A stretch of 64,000 bases of DNA from Paraburkholderia nodosa DSM 21604 (GCF_000519185.1 NZ_JAFA01000014.1:62001-126000); one strand, 5' to 3'. Positions 45,246 to 53,663 are shown, counted from the stretch's first letter. Numbers and translations are program-made. Notes: generated by a model not told the origin, from the sequence alone.

Positions 45246-46163
45246 TCAGGATGCCGAATCGTCTGACGCATTCGCCTTGACGAAGTCGACGAACGCGCGC
45301 AGCGGCGCCGGCAGGTGCCGCCGCCCAGGGTAGTAGAGAAACGGCCCCGGAAACGACACGTCCCAGTCGTCGAGCAGGCGCATGAGCGCGCCGCTGCGGA
45401 TATGCGGCAGCAACATCTCTTCGAACAGATACACGATGCCGACGCCATCGAGCGCCATGTTGATCAGCAGGTCGAGCGCCGCGCCGGGACGCACGACGAG
45501 CGGCGTGGGCGGGTCGAGGCGCAGCACCTCGCCGTCGCGTTCGAAATGCCAGAGCGGCATCGCCCCGCCCGCGAACTGCACGCGCAGGCACGCGTGGTCG
45601 AGCAGCTCGCGTGGGTGGTCAGGCCGCCCGCGCGCCGCGAGATACGCGGGCGAAGCGACCGTCGCGAAGCGCTCGACGCGCGGACCGATGGGAATCGCGA
45701 TCATGTCCTGCTCCAGCCGCTCGTCGTAGCGGATTCCGGCGTCGCAGCCGATCTGCAGCACGTCGACGAAGCCGTCCTCCACCACCACCTCGACGCGGAT
45801 CTCGGGATACGCGCGATGAAACGGCGCGAGCACGCGAGGCAGGATGGTGCGCGCCGCGCTCGCGGGCACGTTGAGCTTGAGCGTGCCCGCCGGCTTTTCG
45901 CGGTAGCCGTTGAGCACGTCGAGCGCCGCTTCCATCTCGCTGAAAAGCGGTGTGATCGATTCGAGCAGACGCTGCCCCGCCTCGGTCGGCGCGACGCTGC
46001 GCGTGGTGCGGTTCAACAGTCGCAGCCCGAGCTTCGCCTCCAGTCTGCGCACCGCGGCACTCAGGCTCGACGCCGAAACGCCGCCCACGCGCGCCGCATC
46101 GCGAAAGCCGCCCGCGCGCGCCACCGAAACGAAAGCGGCCAGATCGTTCATTTCCATCGGCAT
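45246..46163 (-). CDS. LysR-family regulator divergent from pdxI
   Basis: A 305-residue LysR protein. Winged helix: NDLAAFVSVARAGGFRDAAR, VSASSLSAAVRRLEAKLGLR, LLNRTTRSVAPTEAGQ. The effector domain starts PAGTLKLNVPASAARTILPR, the type often next to aldo/keto reductase or oxidoreductase genes. It is divergent from pdxI across a 111-base gap with a long inverted repeat. ATG codons at 46157 and 46151 are alternative starts. Confidence 0.85.
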   Translation of the reverse strand: MPMEMNDLAAFVSVARAGGFRDAARVGGVSASSLSAAVRRLEAKLGLRLLNRTTRSVAPTEAGQRLLESITPLFSEMEAALDVLNGYREKPAGTLKLNVPASAARTILPRVLAPFHRAYPEIRVEVVVEDGFVDVLQIGCDAGIRYDERLEQDMIAIPIGPRVERFATVASPAYLAARGRPDHPRELLDHACLRVQFAGGAMPLWHFERDGEVLRLDPPTPLVVRPGAALDLLINMALDGVGIVYLFEEMLLPHIRSGALMRLLDDWDVSFPGPFLYYPGRRHLPAPLRAFVDFVKANASDDSAS

Positions 46164-46175
46164 GGTTCACCCCAC

Positions 46176-46228
46176 ATTGTTCGATTTTCCGCACAGCCTG
46201 TACTGATCAGATGGGATTATCGGACAAT
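46176..46228. promoter_or_regulatory. Long inverted repeat between LysR and pdxI genes
   Basis: Arm 46176-46190 and the reverse complement of 46214-46228 agree at 12 of 15 positions (ATTGT-CGAT--TCC). The centre holds the 8-bp palindrome CTGATCAG at 46203-46210. Arms about 38 bp apart centre to centre suit a LysR tetramer acting on both promoters. Inferred. Confidence 0.5.
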
Positions 46229-46274
46229 TCGAAGGCGTCCATACTGCGGACATTCGTCAACCGAGGAGTACGCA

Positions 46275-47168
46275 ATGCCGAACCGCAAACCCACAAGCAC
46301 CTATGAACTGGCCGGCCGCCAGGTAAGCCGCATGGGCTACGGCGCCATGCAACTGGCAGGTCCCGGCGTGTTCGGGCCCCCGAAGGACCGCGCGCAGGCC
46401 GTCGCGGTTTTGCGCGAGGCGCTGGAGCTGGGCATCGATCACATCGACACGAGCGACTTCTACGGCCCGCACGTGACGAACCAGATCATCCGCGAGGCGC
46501 TGCATCCGTATGCGCCGAACCTCACGATCGTCACCAAGGTGGGCGCCGTGCGCGACGACAAGGGCGCCTGGCTGCCGGCACTGGAACCCGCCGACATCGA
46601 GCGCGCCGTGCACGACAACCTGCGCAACCTGGGTCTCGACGCGCTCGATGTGGTCAACCTGCGCATCATGGGCGACGTCCACAAGCCGTCCGAAGGCCCC
46701 GTGGAAAAACAGGTCGAGGCGCTTGCCCGTCTGCGCGAGCGCGGCCTCGTGCGCAACGTCGGCATGTCCAACGCCACGGCCGCGCAAATCGCGGCGGCGC
46801 AGCGCCTCGTGCCGATCGCGTGCGTGCAGAACCACTACAACCTCGTGCACCGCGACGACGACGCCCTGATCGACGCCCTGGCCGCGCAAGGCATTGCCTA
46901 CGTGCCGTTCTTTCCGCTCGGCGGCTTTACGCCGATTCAGTCGTCGGCGCTTTCGTCGGTTGCCGCACGCCTCGAAGTCACGCCGATGGCGCTCGCGCTG
47001 GCGTGGCTCCTGCGGCGCTCGCCCAACATCCTGCTGATTCCGGGCACGTCCACGCTTTCGCATCTGCGCGAGAACGTGGCGGCCGCACAGCTCGAACTGG
47101 AAGACGACGTGCTCGCTGGACTTGACGCCATCGGCAGCAACGGCAACGGCGGCGGCGCCCACGCCTGA
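46275..47168 (+). CDS. pdxI: Aldo/keto reductase, pyridoxine 4-dehydrogenase type
   Basis: A 297-residue NADPH aldo/keto reductase. It follows the E. coli PdxI (YdbC) pattern almost throughout: GYGAMQLAGPGVFGPPKDRA, HIDTSDFYGPHVTNQIIREA, TIVTKVGA, AVHDNLRNLGLDALDVVNLR and IAYVPFFPLGGFTPIQSSAL, with LLIPGTSTLSHLRENVAAAQ near the end. The catalytic Asp, Tyr and Lys are visible in the second and third motifs. PdxI reduces pyridoxal to pyridoxine. GAGGAG lies 7 bases before the ATG; the long upstream extension is a shadow of the divergent LysR gene. Confidence 0.9.
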   Translation: MPNRKPTSTYELAGRQVSRMGYGAMQLAGPGVFGPPKDRAQAVAVLREALELGIDHIDTSDFYGPHVTNQIIREALHPYAPNLTIVTKVGAVRDDKGAWLPALEPADIERAVHDNLRNLGLDALDVVNLRIMGDVHKPSEGPVEKQVEALARLRERGLVRNVGMSNATAAQIAAAQRLVPIACVQNHYNLVHRDDDALIDALAAQGIAYVPFFPLGGFTPIQSSALSSVAARLEVTPMALALAWLLRRSPNILLIPGTSTLSHLRENVAAAQLELEDDVLAGLDAIGSNGNGGGAHA

Positions 47169-47186
47169 GCGCGAGGCACCGCGCCG

Positions 47187-48092
47187 TCATGCCACTTCGG
47201 CCATCTCCAGCTTGTTCGCCAGCGCGTCGCGGATCAGCGCGACCGGCCGCACGAGGCGCCCAGGCAGCGCCCCGTGTACGAGCCACACATTCAGGCCCGA
47301 GCGGAAGTCGGTCGCGTCGATGATCTGCAGCTGGTCGCGCAGCGGGCTGCGTGCGAGCGCCTGCGGCGCGGCGAGCCCGACGCCCATGCCGCGCGCGACC
47401 AGCGAAAGCTGCAGTTCCGAGCCGAAGGCCTCGACCGCGACGTTGAACGGCAGACCCGCCATGCCCATGGCACGGCTCAACGCCGAGCGCATCCCGCAGC
47501 CGTCCTGGTTCAGCACCCACGGATGGTGCGCGAGCGCGGCGAGCGTGGTGGGCTCGTCGGGCAAACCAAACGAGCGCGCCGCGACCACGAGGGTCGGCGT
47601 GTAGCCGAGCTGGGTCGCGACCACGCCCTCCGGCGGCGACACCGCGGCGGGCAGCAGGATCACGGCCGCATCGAGTCGTGCGCGCTCGACCTCGTCGAGG
47701 AGGCCTGGCGACCAGCCCGCCCTCACGCGCAGCGTCAGCTTGGGAAACTCACCGCGCAATTGATCCACGGGCTGTTCGAGCGCCAGTTCCGAGAGAAACG
47801 GCGGCACGCCGAGCTTGAGTTCGCCGACCGGCTCGCTCTCCGGCGAGGCGACCGACATCAAGTCGTCGACGGCGCGCAGGACCGAGCGCGCGAGGCCATA
47901 CACCTCGTTGCCCGCGGCCGTGGGCTTGAGGGGCTTGCTCTGGCGGTCCAGAAGCTCGATGCCGAGCGTCGTCTCCAGGTTCTGCACGCGGCGCGTGAGG
48001 CCCGGCTGCGTCAGGAACAGCCGCTCCGACGCCCGCACGAGCGAGCCGCTTTCCACCACCGCCACGAAGGCTTCCAGATCTCGGGTGTTCAC
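47187..48092 (-). CDS. LysR-family regulator divergent from an MFS gene
   Basis: A 301-residue LysR protein. Winged helix: RDLEAFVAVVESGSLVRASE, FLTQPGLTRRVQNLETTLGI, LLDRQSKPLKPTAAGN. The effector domain starts VGELKLGVPPFLSELALEQP. The start is GTG. The divergent MFS gene and the perfect palindrome between them suggest it controls that transporter. Effector unknown. Confidence 0.87.
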   Translation of the reverse strand: MNTRDLEAFVAVVESGSLVRASERLFLTQPGLTRRVQNLETTLGIELLDRQSKPLKPTAAGNEVYGLARSVLRAVDDLMSVASPESEPVGELKLGVPPFLSELALEQPVDQLRGEFPKLTLRVRAGWSPGLLDEVERARLDAAVILLPAAVSPPEGVVATQLGYTPTLVVAARSFGLPDEPTTLAALAHHPWVLNQDGCGMRSALSRAMGMAGLPFNVAVEAFGSELQLSLVARGMGVGLAAPQALARSPLRDQLQIIDATDFRSGLNVWLVHGALPGRLVRPVALIRDALANKLEMAEVA

Positions 48093-48109
48093 AATAACTC
48101 CGCATAAAG

Positions 48110-48123
48110 ATTATCGCGATAAT
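48110..48123. promoter_or_regulatory. Perfect 14-bp palindrome between LysR and MFS genes
   Basis: ATTATCGCGATAAT, 18 bases upstream of the LysR GTG and 65 before the MFS ATG. A typical position for an autoregulatory LysR site; the same footprint could affect both genes. Confidence 0.55.
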
Positions 48124-48187
48124 TCAATTGTCGCATAACGTGCCGCTCCCTACGATACGTGAACTTGCCACGTTGCGGAGCCAATCG

Positions 48188-49468
48188 ATGGAGCACCCTG
48201 CTGAAACCTGTACGCGCGTGATGGCGCGCGAAGCCACCCCCGCGAGCCACGCTAGTCACGCCACTCTCACGCTGCCGATGACGCTGTTCTTCGCCGCCGC
48301 AGTCGGCGTGATCGTCGTCAATCTGTCTGCGGCCCAGCCGCTCGCCGGGCTCGTGAGCCATTCACTGCAGTTGCGCCCGGAATTCGTCGGCGCGGTCGCC
48401 ATGCTGCCGCAGCTCGGCTACGCAGCCGGCCTGTTGCTGCTCGTGCCGCTCTGCGATCTGCTCGAAAACCGCCGCCTGATTTTCCGCACGCTGCTGGCGT
48501 GTTCTGTCTTTCTGGCCCTCGCGGCGCTGGCGCGCTCGGGCCCGCTCTTTCTCGCCGCGGCGTTCCTCGCGGGTGCGACCTCCAGCGTGATCCAGATGCT
48601 CGTGCCGATGGCCGCCTCGATGGCGCCCGAAAGCCAGCGCGGGCGGGCCGTGGGCAACGTGATGAGCGGCCTGATGCTGGGCATTCTGCTGTCGCGGCCG
48701 CTCGCGAGCCTGATTGCGGGAACGCTGGGCTGGCGCGCGTTCTACGGTATCGAAGCGGTGGCGGATGCCCTGCTCGCGGTGGTCCTCTTTCTGCGCACGC
48801 CGCACCGCATGCCGAGCGTGACTGCGCGCTACGCCGGTCTGCTCTATTCGCTCTGGACGTTGCTGCGCACCGAGCGCGTTCTGCGGCGCAGCGCCTTCCT
48901 TGCGGCGCTTGCACTGGGCGCCTTCTCGGCGTTCTGGACCGCGGTCGCCTTGCTGCTTTCGCAGCCGCCGTTTTCGCTAGGCATGAACGGCATTGCCGCG
49001 TTCGCGCTGGCGGGCGCGAGCGGCGCGATCGTCACGCCGCTCGCGGGCCGGCTGGGCGATCATGGCGCGGGGCGCGCGGTGCAATACGCCGCGCACGCGA
49101 CGATGCTCGGCGCGGTCATGCTGCTGGGCGTGGCGGGCGCGGGCTGGGGCGGCTTTTCGCCCGCCGCGCATCCCGCGCTAGCGCTCGGCATGCTCGTCGT
49201 GGGCGCGGCTGCGCTCGATGCGGGCGTCATCGCCGACCAGACGCTCGGACGGCGCGCGATCAACCTGCTCAACCCCGCCGCGCGCGGCCGGCTCAACGCG
49301 ATTTTCGTGGGGATGTTCTTCATCGGCGGCGCGGCCGGCGCGCTCATGGCGGGCGCGGCGTGGGCCACCGCGCGCTGGAACGGCGTGTGCCTCGTCGCCC
49401 TCGGCTTCACGGTTGCGGTCATCGCGCTCGGCTTCGTTTATCGCGCGTCGCCGGCTTCTGGCCGCTAG
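48188..49468 (+). CDS. MFS transporter (YnfM-like drug/metabolite exporter)
   Basis: A 426-residue carrier with 12 predicted helices. It has AAAVGVIVVNLSAAQPLAGL in the first helix, LPQLGYAAGLLLLVPLCDLL with the loop ENRRLI, and the sixth-helix region GWRAFYGIEAVADALLAVV. GGAG 8 bases upstream supports the ATG at 48188 rather than the TTG at 48128. The family includes YnfM and other exporters under LysR control. Substrate unknown. Confidence 0.85.
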   Translation: MEHPAETCTRVMAREATPASHASHATLTLPMTLFFAAAVGVIVVNLSAAQPLAGLVSHSLQLRPEFVGAVAMLPQLGYAAGLLLLVPLCDLLENRRLIFRTLLACSVFLALAALARSGPLFLAAAFLAGATSSVIQMLVPMAASMAPESQRGRAVGNVMSGLMLGILLSRPLASLIAGTLGWRAFYGIEAVADALLAVVLFLRTPHRMPSVTARYAGLLYSLWTLLRTERVLRRSAFLAALALGAFSAFWTAVALLLSQPPFSLGMNGIAAFALAGASGAIVTPLAGRLGDHGAGRAVQYAAHATMLGAVMLLGVAGAGWGGFSPAAHPALALGMLVVGAAALDAGVIADQTLGRRAINLLNPAARGRLNAIFVGMFFIGGAAGALMAGAAWATARWNGVCLVALGFTVAVIALGFVYRASPASGR

Positions 49469-49492
49469 CGCCCCGCCCGGCGAACCAATGAA

Positions 49493-49521
49493 AAAGCCGC
49501 GGCTGATCCAGCCGCGGCTTT
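49493..49521. terminator. Hairpin terminator after the MFS gene (bidirectional)
   Basis: AAAGCCGCGGCTG and CAGCCGCGGCTTT form a perfect 13-bp stem around ATC. A/T runs on both sides (AAAAA before, TTT after) allow termination of both the MFS transcript and the convergent small-protein transcript. Confidence 0.8.
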
Positions 49522-49612
49522 CCTGTATTTGTACTGCCACTCGCGTATCGAACACTACGAAGCGAAGCGCGCCCGACTCCCCGGTCAGCCCGTCATGCGC
49601 GCGGCGATGCGC

Positions 49613-49837
49613 TCACGTCTGCTGATCCGACCCATCCGCGGGCTGCGCGGTGTTGTCGTCGGCGGGCTTTTCGTCTTCCTTCTTCTCGACTAGCTGCTCG
49701 ACTTCCTTGGCGCCCTCGAAACCGGCAACCGCGGCGGCTGCCTTGGTCAGGAAGCCTGCGTTCGGATCGAGCTTCTCGGCGCCTTCCACAGCAGCGACCG
49801 CACCGGCAATTTCACCCACCTTGTCCAGAATGCCCAT
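49613..49837 (-). CDS. Small hypothetical protein (74 aa) downstream of a regulated divergent promoter
   Basis: The sequence begins MGILDKVGEIAGAVAAVEGA. Its middle is Ala/Val-rich (FLTKAAAAVAGFEGAKEVEQ), with weak amphipathic or membrane-interacting character, and its tail is acidic and polar (EKKEDEKPADDNTAQPADGS). CTGGAGGGG lies 5-6 bases before the ATG, a very strong ribosome site. I do not recognise a family. About 150 bases upstream is the divergent promoter/palindrome shared with a candidate small RNA. Confidence 0.65.
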   Translation of the reverse strand: MGILDKVGEIAGAVAAVEGAEKLDPNAGFLTKAAAAVAGFEGAKEVEQLVEKKEDEKPADDNTAQPADGSDQQT

Positions 49838-49994
49838 TTCACCCCTCCAGTTGAAACCCGCTCCGGGCTGACGAGGCGATGTCTCGCCCCCCGTGCGCCG
49901 CACCTTCCATCCAGCGAGCGCGCCGCTTCATTGTGTGCCTGCTCGATGGCCGCATCAATCACTAACTCATTAATCTGACAATGATTAACGATGT

Positions 49995-50024
49995 TATATA
50001 CGAACGTATATTGCGACGCGTCAA
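49995..50024 (-). promoter_or_regulatory. Sigma70-like promoter toward the 74-aa gene
   Basis: On the minus strand, TTGACG (50024-50019) is followed at 17-18 bases by GTATAT or TATATA (to 49995). Predicted transcription starts near 49988, giving an untranslated leader of about 150 bases. Confidence 0.45.
49996..50011. promoter_or_regulatory. 16-bp inverted repeat overlapping two promoters
   Basis: ATATACG-AA-CGTATAT, perfect 7-bp arms. It covers the -10 of the minus-strand promoter and touches the -35 of the plus-strand promoter, so one bound dimer could silence both. The shape suits a TetR-type repressor; none lies next to it. Confidence 0.55.
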
Positions 50025-50039
50025 TTGTTTAACTATAGT
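50011..50039 (+). promoter_or_regulatory. Sigma70-like promoter for the candidate small RNA
   Basis: TTGCGA (50011-50016), 17-base spacer, TATAGT (50034-50039). Predicted start near 50046. Both boxes differ from consensus at one or two positions and the spacing is ideal. Confidence 0.55.
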
Positions 50040-50045
50040 GAGGTT

Positions 50046-50105
50046 GTCTCCTCCATGTCTCCCTTGGCATGGTTCAAGCCCGCATCCGCTGCGGGCTTTT
50101 CTTTT
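50046..50105 (+). ncRNA. Candidate ~60-nt small RNA with CU-rich anti-Shine-Dalgarno stretches
   Basis: The transcript predicted from the 50011-50039 promoter ends at the terminator 50076-50105 and contains no reading frame of note. Its 5' end has TCTCCTCC (50048-50053 region). A 5-bp stem CCATG/CATGG (50053-50072) then displays the loop TCTCCCTTGG. Both unpaired CU-rich runs could pair with GGAGG ribosome sites, as in known CU-rich trans-acting small RNAs of other proteobacteria. No database comparison was possible. Confidence 0.45.
50076..50105 (+). terminator. Strong Rho-independent terminator
   Basis: AAGCCCGCA pairs with TGCGGGCTT around TCCGC, followed by TTCTTTTT. It precedes the LysE-type gene and has no protein gene upstream on its strand, which is why a short RNA is proposed. 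Confidence 0.8.
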
Positions 50106-50231
50106 TGCTGCCTCGCGTTTTCACCGGGCGCTGGCTCAACGCTTGCCTGCGGGCCGCGGCCTGGCTCGCGCCGTCCGCTGGCATAATCGTCCCTTCGCCG
50201 TCTTCCAGCCCTCTTTGATCTCACTTTTGCA

Positions 50232-50867
50232 ATGAATCTGCATACCTGGTGGCTATTCCTCGTCACCGTCTTTGTCGTCTGCGCCATCCCCGGTCCCAAC
50301 ATGCTGCTCATCATGTCGCACGGCGCGCAGTACGGACTGCGCCGCACGAGCGCGACCATGGCCGGCTGCCTTTCCGCGCTGGTTCTGATGCTGGCCGTTT
50401 CGGCAGCCGGGCTCGGCGTGTTCCTGCAAGCGTGGCCGACCATGTTCAACGCGCTGCGCTTCATTGGCGCTGCGTACCTCGTGTACCTGGGCATCAAGGC
50501 GTGGGGCGCACCCGTGCCCGAGGCTGCCGCGGACGTTGCCGAACGTATGGCCGCGCGCCCCGTGCGCTCGCCGCTCGCGCTCTATCGCAACGGCTTCTTC
50601 GTCGGTGGCAGCAACCCGAAGGCGATCCTTTTCGCGGCGGCGCTCCTGCCGCAGTTCATCGACGCGACCCGACCGGTGCTGCCGCAGTTCGGAGTGCTCG
50701 TTGCGACCTTCGCCGTGTGCGAAGTGAGCTGGTATCTCGTCTACGCGGGTTTCGGCACGCGCATCGGCGCGACGCTCAAGAGCCGCCGCGTGGCAAAAGC
50801 GTTCAACCGCGTGACGGGCGGGGTGTTCGTCGGGTTTGGCGCGATGATGGCTTTGATTCGGCAGTAA
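50232..50867 (+). CDS. LysE/RhtB-family amino-acid exporter
   Basis: A 211-residue inner-membrane protein with about six helices. It has the family opening FLVTVFVVCAIPGPNMLLIM, then GLRRTSATMAGCLSALVLML and FVGGSNPKAILFAAALLPQF. Members export amino acids, homoserine or quorum-related lactones. No ribosome site is obvious; the ATG is the first plausible start after the upstream terminator, so transcription must begin between 50106 and 50231. Confidence 0.9.
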   Translation: MNLHTWWLFLVTVFVVCAIPGPNMLLIMSHGAQYGLRRTSATMAGCLSALVLMLAVSAAGLGVFLQAWPTMFNALRFIGAAYLVYLGIKAWGAPVPEAAADVAERMAARPVRSPLALYRNGFFVGGSNPKAILFAAALLPQFIDATRPVLPQFGVLVATFAVCEVSWYLVYAGFGTRIGATLKSRRVAKAFNRVTGGVFVGFGAMMALIRQ

Positions 50868-51203
50868 GGCTTGCCGGGCGGCGCGATGGCCGTGACACGG
50901 GAACCATAAGACTCTAACTTCAGAGCTAACTGCTTCCCTGTTTGCAGCCCAAGCGCCTGCCTGGGCCGGAATCGCAACATATCGGTGCGTAACGCCTTAC
51001 CGATAGATTCCATTTCGCTTTCCCGGACGCACGCGCCAGGTCGGCCGGCCGGTAGTCGCCGGTCTGATCTGTGGAGATGAGAAACGCTTCCACCCATGCG
51101 CAAATTAGTCTGGACTGCTACGGATATATCGTATCTGTGGCTACCCTGCTCCAGACCGAAGAGACTGGCATCGCACGTCGGCGAGGCCAGGGTTTTCCCA
51201 TGT
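50868..51203. other. Non-coding stretch after the exporter gene
   Basis: No convincing gene. Contains GTCTGGA and TCCAGAC separated by 35 bases (51108-51156), of unknown meaning. Base composition is lower in GC here than in most of the window, by eye. Confidence 0.35.
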
Positions 51204-51240
51204 TATGCGAGTCTCGCATAGGGACATGCCACCCCCGCAT
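51204..51240. promoter_or_regulatory. Tandem LysR-type boxes upstream of the asparaginase gene
   Basis: Two copies of ATGC-N7-GCAT, at 51205-51219 and 51226-51240, 21 bp apart start to start. The first lies within the perfect 17-bp palindrome TATGCGAGTCTCGCATA. Each box contains the T-N11-A core of LysR sites. The same pair with the same spacing occurs at 53664-53700. The asparaginase ATG is 179 bases downstream. Confidence 0.7.
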
Positions 51241-51419
51241 CGTCCTTTTTTTGACCGCTTCTACCATCCGGTCTGACTCTGGTGTGAGGTGTGAGGCGTG
51301 ATCCATCCCGCTACCAATCGAATTCTGAGTCGTGGGATCGCCCGCTTTGTTCAGTTCATCAACGAGCCGGCGAGTTCGCCGTTCCTTCCGTCTAAGGTCT
51401 CTTCCATTTGCACACGATC

Positions 51420-52556
51420 ATGAATAAATTCGCGCACCCCGTATCGGCTCATTTTCGTACGACCATTGCCGCCGCATTGGCCATATTCCTTGCCCTTCCG
51501 CTCTATTCCGCGCCCGCCGCGGCCGCGGACGCCGAACAACAAACGAATGCCCCCGGCCAGACAAAACAGCTTCCACGCGTCATCGTGCTTGCAACCGGAG
51601 GCACGATCTCCGGAACGGCGGATGCCCGTTCCGCAATCGGCTACAACTCGGGCGAGCGCACCGGGCAGCAGTTGATCAAGGATGTCCCTGGCATCGAGAA
51701 ATTCGCCACGATCTCGGCGGAGCAGATTTCGAATATCGGTTCGCAAGACATGAACGACAAGGTCTGGTTCCAGCTCGCCAAACGCATCAATGAGGTTTTT
51801 GATCGCGGCGAGGCAGACGGTGTCGTGATCACGCATGGCACGGACACCATGGAGGAAACCGCGTTCTTTCTGAAGAACGTTATCCATTCCACCAAGCCTG
51901 TCGTGCTCGTGGGATCGATGCGACCGGGCGGTGTCACCAGTGCTGACGGCCCCAATAACCTCCTCGAAGCCGTTGAAGTTGCCGCCAGCCCGCAGTCGCA
52001 GGGGCGTGGTGTGATGGTGGTCATGAACGATACGATTCATGATCCGCGTTGGATCACCAAAACGAATACCACTTCCCTTCAGACGTTTCTGTCTCCCAAC
52101 GCCGGGCCAATCGGCTACGTGGATCCGGCGTCGATCCGCTTCGTTGCGCCCGTCCTCGCGGCTCGCAAGTCCTCGTACACGCTGCCCGCTGACGGACAAT
52201 TGCCCCGGGTCGAGATTGTCTTCGCGCACAGCAACATGGACGCGACACAAATCGACCATGCGATCGCAGACAAGGCGAAGGGGATTGTGATCGCCGGGGT
52301 CGGCGACGGCGACGTTTCCAACGCCGCCATGCTGGCCATGCAGCGCGCTGCAAAAATGGGCGTCGTTGTCGTTCGGTCCTCGCGGGTTGGATCGGGTTTC
52401 GTGAACCGCAACGTCGAAGTCGACGATGACAAGAGCGGATTTGTCGCGTCGCTCGATCTCAATCCTGAGAAGGCCCGTTTGCTGACCCAACTGCTGATCG
52501 CCAATGGGATCACGTCGCCCGCGCAGGTCCAGGCCGCGTTTTCTGCGACTTACTGA
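51420..52556 (+). CDS. ansB: Periplasmic L-asparaginase, type II
   Basis: A 378-residue precursor with a signal peptide (membrane segment near 14-30, cleavage near residues 36-38), so it acts in the periplasm, converting asparagine (perhaps also glutamine) to the acid and ammonia. Catalytic residues are visible: T62 in LATGGTISG, Y75 in AIGYNSG, T141-D142 in HGTDTMEET and the Lys in ITKTNTTSLQ. The start MNKFAHPVS is preferred over MHTI at 51408. It is the first gene of an asparagine/aspartate module and has its own tandem operator. Glutaminase-asparaginases look similar. Confidence 0.9.
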   Translation: MNKFAHPVSAHFRTTIAAALAIFLALPLYSAPAAAADAEQQTNAPGQTKQLPRVIVLATGGTISGTADARSAIGYNSGERTGQQLIKDVPGIEKFATISAEQISNIGSQDMNDKVWFQLAKRINEVFDRGEADGVVITHGTDTMEETAFFLKNVIHSTKPVVLVGSMRPGGVTSADGPNNLLEAVEVAASPQSQGRGVMVVMNDTIHDPRWITKTNTTSLQTFLSPNAGPIGYVDPASIRFVAPVLAARKSSYTLPADGQLPRVEIVFAHSNMDATQIDHAIADKAKGIVIAGVGDGDVSNAAMLAMQRAAKMGVVVVRSSRVGSGFVNRNVEVDDDKSGFVASLDLNPEKARLLTQLLIANGITSPAQVQAAFSATY

Positions 52557-52735
52557 CCGAAGCCGGAGTGGATTGCGCCCGCAATGAGTCAGCGCGGGTG
52601 CAATTCGCGTGGTTGCGATCACCGACTTTCAGTGGGTCAGTCGCGATAGCGAGCGCGACCTGGTGCAACGGCACCAGCGTAAGATCGGAGCTTCCTGAAA
52701 ACGGTATTTCGCGTCTCGGAAGGCGGGCCATACGT

Positions 52736-53650
52736 ATGGAAATCAAGTGGGTCGAGGACTTCATCGCCCTTGCTCAATACCAGAGCTTTTCGCGCGCAGC
52801 GGAGTTCCGCAATGTCACGCAGTCCGGGTTCAGCCGGCGCATTCAATCGCTGGAGCAATGGGTCGGCGCGGAATTGATCGATCGCAGCAGCTTCCCTCCG
52901 GTGTTGACGCCCGCAGGTCAACTCTTCCGCGAAGTCGCGGAAGACATCCTGAATAAGCTCTTCGATACACGCGCCATCATCCGGACTGAAAAACGGATCG
53001 CAGGCAAGAGCCTCCAGATTGCCGCTGGCCACACGATTGCGCTGAATTTTTTGCCTGCGTGGCTCAAGGCGCTTTCCGCCCACTTCGGGGACGTGCGCGC
53101 GCGCGTGGTGCCGGCCAATGTGCACGACTCGATCTTGACGCTCGTGAACGGCAACTGCGAATTGATGTTCGCCTACCACCACCCTGAACTGCCCTTGCAT
53201 CTCGATCCCGCGAAGTATGAGCATCTCACGGTCGGTATCGACACGCTCATGCCCGCCAGCCGGCCAAACCTGCGCTCCGCGCCGATGTATCGACTGCCAG
53301 GAACGGCTAAACAGCCGCTGCCTCACATTTCATACACCGAGACCAGTTATTTCGGCCGTTGCCTTGCAGTGCTGCTCGGTCGAGCCCCCTCTGCACCGTC
53401 CTTATTGCTCCACTATGAATCGGACATGGCCGAGGTGCTCAAAAAAATGGTCATGGAAGGCGAAGGGATGGCGTGGCTGCCGAAGAGCGCGATAGCCGCG
53501 GAACTGGATGCGGGTGAACTGGTCCCTGCAGGGCCGACGCCCTGGAATCTGGATATCGAGCTTCGGGTCTACCGCGACGCATCGAATCGCAGTGAGTTTC
53601 TCGATACGCTCTGGCAGCATCTTCGCGCGGTTGTACAGCCTGGCGTCTAG
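52736..53650 (+). CDS. LysR-family regulator of the asparagine/aspartate module
   Basis: A 304-residue LysR protein. Winged helix: IKWVEDFIALAQYQSFSRAA, RNVTQSGFSRRIQSLEQWVG, LIDRSSFPPVLTPAGQ; effector domain begins GKSLQIAAGHTIALNFLPAW. I use the ATG at 52736; the frame is open from 52568 but the extra residues are not protein-like. It lies between the asparaginase and symporter genes, and the T-N11-A boxes before each of these make it the likely regulator of both. Effector probably asparagine or aspartate; this is inferred. Confidence 0.88.
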   Translation: MEIKWVEDFIALAQYQSFSRAAEFRNVTQSGFSRRIQSLEQWVGAELIDRSSFPPVLTPAGQLFREVAEDILNKLFDTRAIIRTEKRIAGKSLQIAAGHTIALNFLPAWLKALSAHFGDVRARVVPANVHDSILTLVNGNCELMFAYHHPELPLHLDPAKYEHLTVGIDTLMPASRPNLRSAPMYRLPGTAKQPLPHISYTETSYFGRCLAVLLGRAPSAPSLLLHYESDMAEVLKKMVMEGEGMAWLPKSAIAAELDAGELVPAGPTPWNLDIELRVYRDASNRSEFLDTLWQHLRAVVQPGV

Positions 53651-53663
53651 GGTATTCCCGCGT

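Larger units (their letters stand above)
49838..50045. other. AT-rich divergent control region
   Basis: The region between the 74-aa gene and the RNA candidate. It is the most AT-rich stretch I noticed in the window. Besides the palindrome and promoters listed separately, TTAATC-N7-GATTAA at 49970-49988 is another inverted repeat. No reading frame here is convincing. Confidence 0.5.

Noticed and set aside
51108..51156. GTCTGGA...TCCAGAC inverted repeat upstream of asparaginase
   Set aside because: Only 7-bp arms 35 bases apart, not repeated at the symporter promoter; likely chance.
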